From Saprospiraceae bacterium (GTDB taxonomy: Bacteria > Bacteroidota > Bacteroidia > Chitinophagales > Saprospiraceae), in the NCBI GenBank assembly GCA_029212405.1, contig JARGNR010000041.1:1-57793 (forward strand): a stretch of DNA of 57,793 bases, read 5' to 3'. The notes beneath the pieces were generated by a model. The model made no database searches. It had not been told where the DNA came from and saw only the letters and a program-made list of their open reading frames with translations. A program made the translations under genes and the position numbers. Below are positions 1 through 8,932 of the stretch, one piece after another. Position 1 is the first letter of the stretch, and each line of letters starts with the position of its first letter.

Positions 1-56
1 TTTAATTCCCAAACTTCTTGTTTTTTATGTTAGTCTACTCCTGAATATGCCTAAAT

Positions 57-91
57 AAAAAATGCCTGCAATCACGAATGAATGCAGGCAT
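57..91 (-). terminator. Rho-independent terminator for the DUF4412 gene
   Basis: A perfect 9-bp stem (62-70 with 83-91, ATGCCTGCA/TGCAGGCAT) has a 12-nt loop. On the minus strand it is followed by a run of T (57-61 on the plus strand is A). It lies about 30 bases past the stop codon of the leftward gene that ends at 120. Confidence 0.8.
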
Positions 92-119
92 CTTATATTA
101 TATCTTTCGAAATTCTGAC

Positions 120-827
120 TTAGAATCCCATTCCTCCGCCCATTGCATTCATCATTTCAGCGAATTCTTCCTGAGTCATCTTTTTAAATCCTTCTGTATT
201 TAATACAAAATCTGAATCCGCTACTTCTCCTTTTATATCGGTTGCAGTAAACGTAAGTGTCATTTGTGGGTTCACAATACTAAACTCTAATGGAAAACCT
301 GCTAATTTTAAATCTTCCATTCCTTGAATGATATTAGCATCTGTCTTAATTTCTTCCGTTACAAATCCTTCTATCTTCATCCCTCCTGTTGAAGGTCCAG
401 TAATTGTGGTTTTATAAGCTTCATAACCCAAAATAGTTTTAGTTACTGATTTATCATACTCGACTTTAAAATCAGACATATCCTGAGCTCCTGGTTGTGT
501 TTTTTTAGCTTCTTCGATATTTGTATTGACCCACATTTTTTGGCCCATTGCATCAATAAGCATATCCATGGCATTCGACTCTTGATTAACGAGGTTTGTC
601 ATGTTTATCATTCCTCCCATCATACTCATAGAAGTTTTATATTTTCCATCTTTAAAGAAAACTTCTGTAACCGTACCTTTCATCATTTCCAATTGCATTG
701 CTGCTTGAGGATTGTCACTTGTCGCTTCAGTAACTTCTATTTTCACATATCCTTTATCAATAGTATTTTGCGCTGTGACTCCTACAAAAGGAACTAGAAG
801 AAGGAAAAAATTAATTAAGTGCTTCAT
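120..827 (-). CDS. DUF4412-like secreted protein
   Basis: A 235-residue protein with a clear Sec signal peptide (residues 1-19, ending VGVTA before QN). The remainder resembles the DUF4412 family of Bacteroidota periplasmic or outer-membrane-associated proteins: a short beta-rich stretch containing GKYKTSMSMMGG, a Met-rich centre, and a conserved ILGYEAYKTT segment around residue 130. The C-terminus is methionine- and glycine-rich (MNAMGGGMGF). No catalytic motif is visible and its function is not known. It is a single leftward gene with its own terminator at 62-91. The family call rests on overall pattern and is moderately sure. Confidence 0.75.
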   Translation of the reverse strand: MKHLINFFLLLVPFVGVTAQNTIDKGYVKIEVTEATSDNPQAAMQLEMMKGTVTEVFFKDGKYKTSMSMMGGMINMTNLVNQESNAMDMLIDAMGQKMWVNTNIEEAKKTQPGAQDMSDFKVEYDKSVTKTILGYEAYKTTITGPSTGGMKIEGFVTEEIKTDANIIQGMEDLKLAGFPLEFSIVNPQMTLTFTATDIKGEVADSDFVLNTEGFKKMTQEEFAEMMNAMGGGMGF

Positions 828-966
828 TATTGTTTGTAATTATAATTTAAAATAAATATTAAATGATCTTATGTAAGTAATACCAATAACATACAATAAG
901 TTCATTGGTGAATGCTCACAATTATTGGACGTGTCAAACGAGGAATAGTTACATATACCCATTCAT

Positions 967-1542
967 CTACTTTCGTTTGTTCAATTCATCTCGAATCCGA
1001 GCGGCCTTTTCGTAATCTTCTTCTGCCAATACTTTTTCTAGCATTGTATTCAAATCTTCTGTAGATTCCTCGGCTAATGTTTTCTTTGGTGGAGACTCTC
1101 GTTTTGGAGGGGCTGAAATGGCCCCCTCAGAATCTTCTAAGACCACACCGGCAGTTTCCATAATAAATTCAAAAGTATATATCGGGCAATCAAAACGGAC
1201 TGCCATAGCTATTGCATCTGATGTTCTTGAATCAATTTCAAACTGTTTTCCATTTTTCTCACAAATGAGTTGTGCATAAAAAATTCCATCCAACAAATTA
1301 TTGATTACAATCTCTACCAAGTTAATGCCAAATGTATCCAAGGTATTTCTGAACAAATCATGTGTGAGAGGTCGATTGGGTGACATTCTCTCCATGGCGA
1401 CCGCAATAGCCTGTGCCTCAAATCCACCAATTACTATAGGTAGTCTTCTGTTGCCATCTTCTTCACCTAATACTACAGCATAATTATGTGACTGAGTCAC
1501 ACTATGTGATAAAGCTACAATATCTAGTTTAATCTTCTCCAT
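967..1542 (-). CDS. Bifunctional nuclease family protein with UVR motif
   Basis: This 191-residue cytoplasmic protein has an N-terminal BFN (DUF151) domain, residues 1-135, with family landmarks LPIVIGGFEAQAIA and SRTSDAIAMAVR. Plant and bacterial members of this fold have reported RNase/DNase activity. After a proline- and lysine-rich linker (about 140-158), residues 160-191 form a UvrB/UvrC-type helical hairpin (YEKAARIRDEL). That combination is usual for the Bacteroidota form. The ATG at 1542 fits the conserved N-terminus. The gene stands alone, with about 140 bases on either side. Its physiological substrate is unknown. Confidence 0.88.
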   Translation of the reverse strand: MEKIKLDIVALSHSVTQSHNYAVVLGEEDGNRRLPIVIGGFEAQAIAVAMERMSPNRPLTHDLFRNTLDTFGINLVEIVINNLLDGIFYAQLICEKNGKQFEIDSRTSDAIAMAVRFDCPIYTFEFIMETAGVVLEDSEGAISAPPKRESPPKKTLAEESTEDLNTMLEKVLAEEDYEKAARIRDELNKRK

Positions 1543-1683
1543 TTAATCGTATTTCGAATTGGGGTGCAAAGTAAATACAATATATTAAATTAATTATAAT
1601 GGGTCGTAAAAGGTTTTTCAATTGACTCACTTTTTTACCTATTTTAAACATAAACGCCAACTTCCATCAAAAGATTTATCTTT

Positions 1684-2748
1684 TCAAGATTTAACAAATC
1701 TTTTAATATCCACCTCCCCATCTAGGTCAATTCCATCTTCAAGATAAGCGATTAAATGCTTTGCCCAAAATGGTCCCAATGAGGCACCTTTGGTTCCCAG
1801 CCCATTAAAAATAGCAAGGTTGGGATGTTCAGGATGCTTACCTAAAAAGGGCCTTCTTCCCTTTACACAAGGCCGTATTCCAGCAATATGTGATACGATT
1901 TCATAAGGAACATTCAATATTTTGTCAAGTGTTGCGATCAATTCTTCTCTTTTCAAAGGATCAGGAGAATCATCCGCAAATTTCCATCGATAATCAGACC
2001 CTACCCAATAATGTTCATCATCAATCGGTGCGATAAATACCTTGTGCCTTAGAATATTATCGAATGGTCTACCCTCGATTTTTATTATAAGAACATCTCC
2101 TTTTGCTGCTTCAAATGGCAAATAATTGAAATAGGGATTAAATTGTGCTTGATAACCTTCTGCAAAAAGAATTCGACCTGCCTGAATATTTCCGTATGAA
2201 ACACTTTCCTCATTTATTTTGAGTTTATCATATTCAAATCTCTCCTCCTTTATCCACCCATTAGATCGTAAATATTCTCTGTATTTTTTAATAATAATAG
2301 GAAATTGAACTTGCATTCCTCCTTTTAAAACACCATATGAAAAAACTCCGTTAATTTTTCCATCATACTCTTCTGAATTTGGTCGATCAACAATAAATTG
2401 TCCCGCTACCTCATCCGTTTTACGCGTCTCCCAGGTATTTTCGTCATGTATATTGTACAAGCCTCTATAAATCAACTTATCATGACCTATTGTTGTGGAT
2501 ATAAAGTCAGAAATCTCTGAATATGTCAATTTTGCTATGGGTAAGAACTGCTCTATCCTCCATGATTTTACATACTTTCTTCCAGTTATAGGATTGATGA
2601 TCCCTGCGGCAATATTGGAGGCTGCATGGTGATGATTATTATCAATAAAACAAAATGATTTATTCTGTTTCTTCAAAAACCAAGACAACAAAGTACCACC
2701 TATCCCCTGCCCTACAATCATGTAATCATAGTTTTCACTTATCTCCAT
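1684..2748 (-). CDS. NAD(P)/FAD-dependent oxidoreductase, DAO family
   Basis: A 354-residue protein of the D-amino-acid-oxidase fold. It opens with a Rossmann FAD-binding motif IVGQGIGGTLLSWFL (from residue 12) and an acidic-type second strand ending FIDN. The C-terminal part has GIRPCVKGRRPFLG and FNGLGTKGASLGPFWA, typical of the FAD-binding half of ThiO/MnmC-like oxidases. The substrate is therefore probably an amine or N-methyl compound, but it cannot be named. It has no methyltransferase half, so it is not full MnmC. Its start overlaps the end of the upstream YjbR-like gene by 14 bases, so the two are probably co-transcribed and translationally coupled. Confidence 0.85.
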   Translation of the reverse strand: MEISENYDYMIVGQGIGGTLLSWFLKKQNKSFCFIDNNHHHAASNIAAGIINPITGRKYVKSWRIEQFLPIAKLTYSEISDFISTTIGHDKLIYRGLYNIHDENTWETRKTDEVAGQFIVDRPNSEEYDGKINGVFSYGVLKGGMQVQFPIIIKKYREYLRSNGWIKEERFEYDKLKINEESVSYGNIQAGRILFAEGYQAQFNPYFNYLPFEAAKGDVLIIKIEGRPFDNILRHKVFIAPIDDEHYWVGSDYRWKFADDSPDPLKREELIATLDKILNVPYEIVSHIAGIRPCVKGRRPFLGKHPEHPNLAIFNGLGTKGASLGPFWAKHLIAYLEDGIDLDGEVDIKRFVKS

Positions 2749-3115
2749 CTTCCTTTTTTAGTTGTTCTAATTCCATTTTTTTTGCCTTGGTCAAAGATTT
2801 CACCACTAAACCATACGAATGGTCTATGAGCTTTAAAATAATGGATTGATCCAAGTTGCCTTCTCCAACGATTACCGTATTCCAGTGCTTCTTATTCATA
2901 TGATACCCTGGGATTATCTCTGGGTATTCGTCTCTTAATTCTAGTGCCCAATCTGGATCACATTTCAAATTCACGCGCAATGGATCCTCAGTAATATTGG
3001 AGGCTGCAAACATTTTTCCCATAACTTTCCACACCAATGTATTTTCATCAAACGGGAAAGTTTCTTCCACACCAGCTTTCGCAGCATTGTAGCGTATTAA
3101 TCCATCTAAATCCAT
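2735..3115 (-). CDS. MmcQ/YjbR family protein
   Basis: A 126-residue protein of the CyaY-like YjbR fold. The signature features are a central VWKVMGKMFA strand, the LKCDPDWALELRDEYP segment, and the PGYHMNKKHWNTV motif followed by a helix that ends in a lysine-rich tail. Members bind DNA in some reports, but the biological role is not established. It is the first gene of a leftward pair with the FAD oxidoreductase that overlaps its 3' end. Confidence 0.88.
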   Translation of the reverse strand: MDLDGLIRYNAAKAGVEETFPFDENTLVWKVMGKMFAASNITEDPLRVNLKCDPDWALELRDEYPEIIPGYHMNKKHWNTVIVGEGNLDQSIILKLIDHSYGLVVKSLTKAKKMELEQLKKEDGDK

Positions 3116-3185
3116 GATTGATTACATTTTTTAAGATTTTGCTCAAAGATAAGAATGTACCCAACTTATAAGTGAAATTAACTTT

Positions 3186-4295
3186 TTATTGACTGCCGTA
3201 TATTTTCTTTTTCAGTTCCGGATTTTTGCCACTATCCTTCCATTGCAACATCAATTTGACTACAGTACTATAACTTGTCATTCCTCCTTTCACTCCATGA
3301 CTTTTCAAGTAGGTATCATATACGGCGTTTCTAATTTTTGGAAGGATATCAGGGTATTTATCCATTTCGTCCATGACAGCGATCAAATCACGCCTCACAT
3401 TAGCATCCAATTCTCGCACTAATTTTTTATAAGTAAAGGGTGCTCCTCTTCTCAAGTTATTGGCCATATACCTCCAAAGACTCATCATTGCAGAATATTG
3501 AATCATCTTATCGTCGGATTTCATACATGCTAAAAAGCCCGTAAAATTGCACGTACCTTCATCTGCTAAACCGTAACCGTGACTCATTTCATGTGCCATA
3601 GTAAATGGATATTGTATAGGATGTAATCCAGCATCTATATGTCCTTCAAATACAAACGGGATATATACCCCTGCAGTAGAAATCCTAAGTAATGTTCCTT
3701 TTGGGTATAATTTTCGTACCCTCACTCTTCCATAAGTGGGAATGTCCCAAGAATTTAAAAGACCTTCAAGGTTCTCCCTGATTTCATTTTCTAAGTGAAT
3801 GGGTATTTGATCAAATGAAAGGGGTATCGTATCCGAAGAAATATTTGATCGAAGTGATTTCATTTGATTCATGAAAAATAAGGCTTCGGTATATAGCTCC
3901 GAAGAGTCTGCTTTTATCTTGGGAAACTCCAACTCTTCTGATAATGTTTTTTGCTGATAATTGAATCCCCACAACACATAGAAAAAAAACAAGATTGCCC
4001 CGATTAATGAGCAGATGGGTAGCAAAATAGAGCTGAGTTTACCCCAAGCAGTTCTTGCCTTCCGAAAGCCCTTAAATTGTATAAAGGAATAGATTAATTG
4101 GACTACTCCTAAAAACAAAACATAGACCATGGGGAAGGGAATCCAGCCTAAAATATAATCATATACAACCCGGATTATTTGAAAAACAAATTTAAAATAG
4201 ACCCATTCATAGAGGACTGGAAATACGCCAAACAAGCCATTGAGTGCTATGGCTCCCAAACCCAATACGATCCAAATGTAGGCTTTGATATTCAA
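3186..4295 (-). CDS. DUF3810 integral membrane protein with HExxH motif
   Basis: A 369-residue protein with three predicted membrane helices in the first 120 residues and a large soluble domain after them. The soluble part contains HEMSH at residues 235-239, followed by GLADEGTCNF. This is the zinc metallopeptidase-like signature conserved in DUF3810. Function is unproven; a membrane-anchored protease is the natural reading. The start is a TTG at 4295: the only nearby upstream ATG (4307) is followed at once by a stop, and the next internal ATG would cut off the first helices. The upstream DUF5686 gene ends 30 bases before it, so the two may form an operon. Confidence 0.85.
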   Translation of the reverse strand: MNIKAYIWIVLGLGAIALNGLFGVFPVLYEWVYFKFVFQIIRVVYDYILGWIPFPMVYVLFLGVVQLIYSFIQFKGFRKARTAWGKLSSILLPICSLIGAILFFFYVLWGFNYQQKTLSEELEFPKIKADSSELYTEALFFMNQMKSLRSNISSDTIPLSFDQIPIHLENEIRENLEGLLNSWDIPTYGRVRVRKLYPKGTLLRISTAGVYIPFVFEGHIDAGLHPIQYPFTMAHEMSHGYGLADEGTCNFTGFLACMKSDDKMIQYSAMMSLWRYMANNLRRGAPFTYKKLVRELDANVRRDLIAVMDEMDKYPDILPKIRNAVYDTYLKSHGVKGGMTSYSTVVKLMLQWKDSGKNPELKKKIYGSQ

Positions 4296-4325
4296 TAGAT
4301 ATTACATTTCTCTTAAAAGTCAAAT

Positions 4326-6797
4326 TTATTCAAACAAACTTGAAAGTCCAATTACAAAACCTCGATCCATTAACCCTTCATCTCCATACGACCATACATA
4401 GTCCAGTCTAAATAAACTGAAACTGCCAATTTTAATATCTTTTATCCCTGCTGACAGTTCATAATAATTTGAAGCATCTTTACGAACTAAGGCATTTCCA
4501 CTGATAACAGTTTCCCAGCCTAGCTTGTTTATAAAAGGCAATAAATCCATCAAATACCCTTCAAGATGATGTTCATAAAACCCCATTACATAGTCATTTG
4601 TTGTGCTGTACTCGTAATGAGGCATGAGTTTGAATCCTATCATATATCTATTCCGCAAGGTGATTAATGTAGTATTTGACAAAAAGTGATGAAAATCTAT
4701 GAACTCGACCTCATTTTTATTCAAAAAAGTACTTGCTTCCACATTAAATCGCCCAAAACCAAGCAACTTATAATTCATGTAATTTTTTGTAATTCGTAAT
4801 GTTAGCTTGTCATAATCTGTATCCGCTAAGGTCAACCCTTTTCGATACTTCAACCATATATCTGGCCAATTACTAGGGCTGCGTTCTCTGAATTTTGGAA
4901 AAGAAGAATATTTTTGACCAATCCTGAAACGCACATCTAGATAAAATTTAAAATCATTATGTGTTTCAAAAAAATTACTTGTTCCATTTGGATCAAAAGG
5001 ATTATTTTTTGCGTAGGTATTCTCTTTTTTCCGGAAGCTATATTCTGTATTATTGGATAAGTCACTTCTTCTTGAATACATCAAACCCGATCTTAAAAAT
5101 ACTCCATTGGCAATCTCTCTTTGATATTCAAATCCTATATATCGTTTATTAAAATATCGACCCAAATTCTCCTTATACATTAATGACATCCATGATTCTA
5201 CCATAGAATATACTGGTCCCCGTTCATCAAATTGTCTGTAGGTATCTCCTAATCTGATGGACCAATTTTCCCAAAACAATCGATTGGTCCTGAGTGTAAT
5301 CAAGGATTCTAACTTGAAACGTTTATCAGCAAAACCGTAACTTAATTTATTATTGAATCGAAACCTCCGATTTTCAGCACTATCAATTTTCACATAATTA
5401 AAAGCTCCTTGTATGGCATGTCCTTCAATGGGGTTAAATTTATATGAACTTAGAGGGGAGGAATAACTCATATATCGTTTATGGTAAGAATCCGCCCAAC
5501 TGTATCCAAATAAAAAGTCGCCGAACTTGAATTTATTGTTTACTCTGTCTACAGAATCCTTGTATTCCTTGGTTGCCCACAATCGTTTTAAAGAATCTTT
5601 TCTGATGTAATTATCTTTCTCTTCCTGGGTTAATTTTATCGGCCGCACAGACGTCCAAAAAGTGGAATCCGTCTTAATTGCACTCTCGTCCATCCGAAAT
5701 TCTTCACTATCAAAAAATGATTTATCAAAATCGGGATCGAGATTGTAGTCAGAAAATACATAGGTAAATCCACCACCAATTTTAAAACCGAATACCCCCA
5801 ATGTAAAATCCATGGTTTGAGAAAAAACCATCCATTTATCTTCTTGAACTGGCAAATGGAGTTGTCTTACCCTAATGGTATCAAAAAATGGTTCTTTGAT
5901 CGCTTTGCCAGTAAACGCAAGATCTAATTCTTTTACATTCCATTGATCTTCTATAATGTATAATTCGCCAAAAAGTGTAGGCCTGCTGGATGATTTTGGG
6001 ATAACTTGAATTCTATTGACCAACCTTCCTTTATCATCAAATCGAGCGTCAATAAGTTTATACCTGTAATACAACATTGCATTGTCTGCAAGAGGGTTGA
6101 TCATGGATCTACTGAATTCATAATACTCCTTATAAATGTCAAAATTACTTCCAATAAAGCGATTGAAATTATAAGAACCATCATCTTCTGCTACGATAGA
6201 CGAATACATTTCTTCTTTTACTAAATTGGGTTGATGGAAATATATTTTGGATTGCGACTCGCCTAAGTACACTATTCCCTGACCAGCAGTATCCAACATC
6301 CCTTCCATTGTGCCAATTTCCTGTCCAAAAATTTTCTCCGGAGTTTGAAGCATCTTTACTACCCCTTTTACATAAATATCCGCTGAATATTTCCCAACCT
6401 TGCTTCTATTTTTCTCTCTATTTTCAATGGCCTTTCGAATGACTCTGTATGCGGGATCTTCCGCATCCGCAGATATTACCACTTCATCTACTGTTATACT
6501 TTCTTCACTAAGTACTACATCCAGCGTCATGGGCTCACCCAAATTTATTTCCTCTTTATGCTCTGCATATCCTATATATTTAAAGATTAATACATGCTTT
6601 CCTTTTTCCAATTCTAATGAATACCCCCCATCCAAATTACTCACTGTTCCTTTAGATGTTCCTTCTTTATACACTGTAACAAATGGCAACACTTCTCCTG
6701 CATCATCGTATACTGTCCCTGAGATCTGAGCCGATATCAAATTGAAAGCGCAAGAAGTTAAAAACAGCATTAAACAAAATCTTACTATATATTGCAT
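4326..6797 (-). CDS. DUF5686 outer-membrane protein with carboxypeptidase-like regulatory domain
   Basis: About 823 residues. It has a signal peptide, a carboxypeptidase-D regulatory-like beta-sandwich (ISGTVYDDAGEVLPFVTVY, about residues 25-105) of the kind found at the start of TonB receptors, and then a long DUF5686 region ending in amphipathic strands that resemble an outer-membrane beta-barrel. It probably resides in the outer membrane; its substrate is unknown. The reading frame extends to a TTG at 6806, but the ATG at 6797 gives a normal signal peptide (MQYIVRFCLMLFL) and is preferred. The DUF3810 gene follows 30 bases downstream, and a GNAT gene diverges from it across only 24 bases. 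Confidence 0.85.
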   Translation of the reverse strand: MQYIVRFCLMLFLTSCAFNLISAQISGTVYDDAGEVLPFVTVYKEGTSKGTVSNLDGGYSLELEKGKHVLIFKYIGYAEHKEEINLGEPMTLDVVLSEESITVDEVVISADAEDPAYRVIRKAIENREKNRSKVGKYSADIYVKGVVKMLQTPEKIFGQEIGTMEGMLDTAGQGIVYLGESQSKIYFHQPNLVKEEMYSSIVAEDDGSYNFNRFIGSNFDIYKEYYEFSRSMINPLADNAMLYYRYKLIDARFDDKGRLVNRIQVIPKSSSRPTLFGELYIIEDQWNVKELDLAFTGKAIKEPFFDTIRVRQLHLPVQEDKWMVFSQTMDFTLGVFGFKIGGGFTYVFSDYNLDPDFDKSFFDSEEFRMDESAIKTDSTFWTSVRPIKLTQEEKDNYIRKDSLKRLWATKEYKDSVDRVNNKFKFGDFLFGYSWADSYHKRYMSYSSPLSSYKFNPIEGHAIQGAFNYVKIDSAENRRFRFNNKLSYGFADKRFKLESLITLRTNRLFWENWSIRLGDTYRQFDERGPVYSMVESWMSLMYKENLGRYFNKRYIGFEYQREIANGVFLRSGLMYSRRSDLSNNTEYSFRKKENTYAKNNPFDPNGTSNFFETHNDFKFYLDVRFRIGQKYSSFPKFRERSPSNWPDIWLKYRKGLTLADTDYDKLTLRITKNYMNYKLLGFGRFNVEASTFLNKNEVEFIDFHHFLSNTTLITLRNRYMIGFKLMPHYEYSTTNDYVMGFYEHHLEGYLMDLLPFINKLGWETVISGNALVRKDASNYYELSAGIKDIKIGSFSLFRLDYVWSYGDEGLMDRGFVIGLSSLFE

Positions 6798-6821
6798 CAA
6801 AATCAAATTTATACGTAATAA

Positions 6822-7295
6822 ATGTTAAACAAAGAGTATTCCTTTGCCACTACAAATGATTTGCAAGAGATTACGAACCTCTTCAAAAACACCATTCAAA
6901 ATGTAGCATTGAAAGACTATTCGGCACAAGAAATAACTTCTTGGTCAGAAGGAGCTAAAAATACAGACAATTGGCTGAAAAGAATAGACACACATTATTT
7001 TTTATTAGTTAAAATTGAAGATGTCCTTGTTGGGATGGGCTCGCTTGATTCTAATGGGTACTTGGATGTAATTTATGTCCATCACGATTATCAAGGTCAT
7101 GGTATCGCCTCTGATTTACTTCGCCGAATGGAAGAAAAGGCCAAAAGCGACGGGCATCGTTTCATTACGAGTGATGTAAGTATTACTGCCAAACCATTTT
7201 TTTTACATAAAGGATACACTCTAGTAAAACCACAGTTGGTGTTATGCAGAGGAGTGGTGTTGAGGAATTACCATGTTCAAAAACAATTGGTTTAA
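6822..7295 (+). CDS. GNAT family N-acetyltransferase
   Basis: A 157-residue acetyltransferase. Acetyl-CoA-binding motif A is visible as VIYVHHDYQGHGIASDLL, and the C-terminus has the V..RG..L.NY...K.L ending shared with YafP-type GNAT proteins. The substrate (protein N-terminus, amine or antibiotic) cannot be inferred. It diverges from the DUF5686 gene and converges on bshB1, whose 3' end is 7 bases away, so it is probably monocistronic. Confidence 0.88.
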   Translation: MLNKEYSFATTNDLQEITNLFKNTIQNVALKDYSAQEITSWSEGAKNTDNWLKRIDTHYFLLVKIEDVLVGMGSLDSNGYLDVIYVHHDYQGHGIASDLLRRMEEKAKSDGHRFITSDVSITAKPFFLHKGYTLVKPQLVLCRGVVLRNYHVQKQLV

Positions 7296-7302
7296 TTCAG
7301 AA

Positions 7303-8022
7303 TTACATTAAATCAAACAAATTTCTTACTCCAATAGTCCGTTCTACAGTGAAACCTTCCGCATAAGAAGCGTTGATATCTCTTCCATAGGTTTGATGCT
7401 TTGAACGAACAAAGTCCATGAAGCTTTTCCCTGAGATTGGAGTTTTTGGACCTTCGTAGTCCGTCAAGTTGAATTGAGTTTTATACGCAAGAATACATTT
7501 CATTTTCTTCTCCATATAATTTGAGATATCAATCGTGAAATCAGCTTTTAGATTTCTATCTTGGATATAGTGATAGACTGCTTTTGGCCTCCATGGCTCT
7601 AATATTGATCCATCTTCATCTGTAATTTCAATTTTTGCAAGTCCAGAATAAAAACAAGCATCAGAAGTTAACTTAGACGCTCTCCCATGATCGGGGTGCC
7701 TATCAGAAATCGCATTCGCCAACACAATTTCTGGTTTATATTTACGTACAACTCTACAGATTTTTAGAATATTTTCTTCGGTATGCTGAAAAAAGCCATC
7801 CGCCATTTTCAAATTTTCTCTCACCAATGCCCCCATGATATTTTTAGAATCTTCCGCTTCTTCTTTGCGCGTCTCTGCTGTTCCTCGAGTTCCCAATTCT
7901 CCTTGTGTCAAATCTACTAATCCGATTTTCTTACCTAGCGCAATATGTTTAAGAAGCGTACCTCCACATCCCAACTCAATATCATCCGGATGTACCCCAA
8001 TAGCCAAAATATCAACTTTCAT
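7303..8022 (-). CDS. bshB1: Bacillithiol biosynthesis deacetylase BshB1
   Basis: A 239-residue LmbE/PIG-L-fold zinc hydrolase. It removes the acetyl group from GlcNAc-malate in the second step of bacillithiol synthesis. Visible are the zinc motif HPDD at residues 11-14 (in GVHPDDIELGCGG), TQGELGTRGT, which is characteristic of BshB1, and the second motif SDRHPDHGRAS that supplies the third zinc ligand. The length is normal. Its ATG overlaps the aroK stop by four bases (ATGA), so translation is probably coupled. bshA and bshC are not in the window. Confidence 0.93.
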   Translation of the reverse strand: MKVDILAIGVHPDDIELGCGGTLLKHIALGKKIGLVDLTQGELGTRGTAETRKEEAEDSKNIMGALVRENLKMADGFFQHTEENILKICRVVRKYKPEIVLANAISDRHPDHGRASKLTSDACFYSGLAKIEITDEDGSILEPWRPKAVYHYIQDRNLKADFTIDISNYMEKKMKCILAYKTQFNLTDYEGPKTPISGKSFMDFVRSKHQTYGRDINASYAEGFTVERTIGVRNLFDLM

Positions 8023-8552
8023 ACGTTTTTTTTATCCAGGTAATATAACATACGATTCGCAACCTGTTGAGGGCTATTAAATGCTCGGATTACCTGGTTT
8101 GCTTTCAAATAATAATGTTCTCTTTTTTGGAGAGACATATCAATAAACTGTTTTACTTGCTGTTTTGTTTTAGAAGCAATGAGTGGTCTTAATTTGTCCC
8201 CTTGAATCCTTTGGAGAATGGTCTTTCTTCCCACCTTCAAATAAAATGAAAATGAATGGGACAAAATAATATCCATACTATCATAAAAACAAGGTGTCCC
8301 TCCTCCTGTGGATAGAATGATTGGTCTTTCTTGAGATAAAATGGATTGCAAAACATTTTGCTCCACAATTCGAAAATAGTCTTCCCCTTTTTCTTTAAAA
8401 ATTGTAGAGATGGACATTCCTTCTTGTTGTACAATGCTTTCATCTAGATCTACAAACGGTCTTTTTAGCTTTTCAGCGAGTACTTTCCCTATGGTGGATT
8501 TCCCACTTCCCATAAATCCTATCAATACAATATGAGTTCTTCTACCTGACAT
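8019..8552 (-). CDS. aroK: Shikimate kinase
   Basis: A 177-residue kinase that phosphorylates shikimate for aromatic amino acid synthesis. It has the P-loop GFMGSGKST (residues 12-20), the substrate-binding LDESIVQQEGMSI region, the STGGGTPC glycine loop, and the DKLRPLI lid motif. The frame stays open up to 8654, but the ATG at 8552 places the P-loop at the usual distance and leaves room for the divergent yajC promoter, so it is chosen. It is the first gene of a leftward pair with bshB1. Confidence 0.93.
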   Translation of the reverse strand: MSGRRTHIVLIGFMGSGKSTIGKVLAEKLKRPFVDLDESIVQQEGMSISTIFKEKGEDYFRIVEQNVLQSILSQERPIILSTGGGTPCFYDSMDIILSHSFSFYLKVGRKTILQRIQGDKLRPLIASKTKQQVKQFIDMSLQKREHYYLKANQVIRAFNSPQQVANRMLYYLDKKNV

Positions 8553-8566
8553 TTTAAAACAAAAAG

Positions 8567-8574
8567 TATATTTG
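8567..8574 (+). promoter_or_regulatory. Bacteroidota -7 element upstream of yajC
   Basis: TATATTTG matches the Bacteroidota -7 consensus TAnnTTTG exactly and lies 25 bases before the yajC start, in the 47-base gap between divergent genes. No TTG -33 element is visible at the expected distance, so the assignment is tentative. Confidence 0.45.
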
Positions 8575-8599
8575 TGACAATAAACAAAAAAAAACAGCA

Positions 8600-8917
8600 A
8601 TGCTATATATATTGATTCAATCAAATGGAGGAAGCTTTTTAAGTCAAATGCCATTATTGGCCGTTTTAATTGCCATCTTTTACTTCTTTTTTATTCGACC
8701 ATCGGCTAAAAAACAAAAAGAGCAAGATACCTTTCTCACTTCATTAGAAAAAGGACAAGAGGTCGTTACATCAAGCGGAATCATAGGAAAAATCAATAAA
8801 ATTACCGATAAAGATATCACGTTACAGGTGAGTGATAAAAACTTCATTAGAGTGACAAAGGGATCTATATCCAATGAACTCACGAATGCTTTTCAAAAGA
8901 AAGACGATAAAAAGTAG
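8600..8917 (+). CDS. yajC: Preprotein translocase subunit YajC
   Basis: A 105-residue single-pass inner-membrane protein. One hydrophobic helix (about residues 17-34) is followed directly by the invariant FFIRPSAKKQKEQ motif and a small soluble beta domain with GQEVVTSSGIIGKI. YajC associates with SecDF-SecYEG and assists Sec export. It diverges from aroK and converges on aspartate kinase with a 15-base gap that contains no convincing terminator. Confidence 0.95.
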   Translation: MLYILIQSNGGSFLSQMPLLAVLIAIFYFFFIRPSAKKQKEQDTFLTSLEKGQEVVTSSGIIGKINKITDKDITLQVSDKNFIRVTKGSISNELTNAFQKKDDKK

Positions 8918-8932
8918 ATTTTTAAAAAGGAT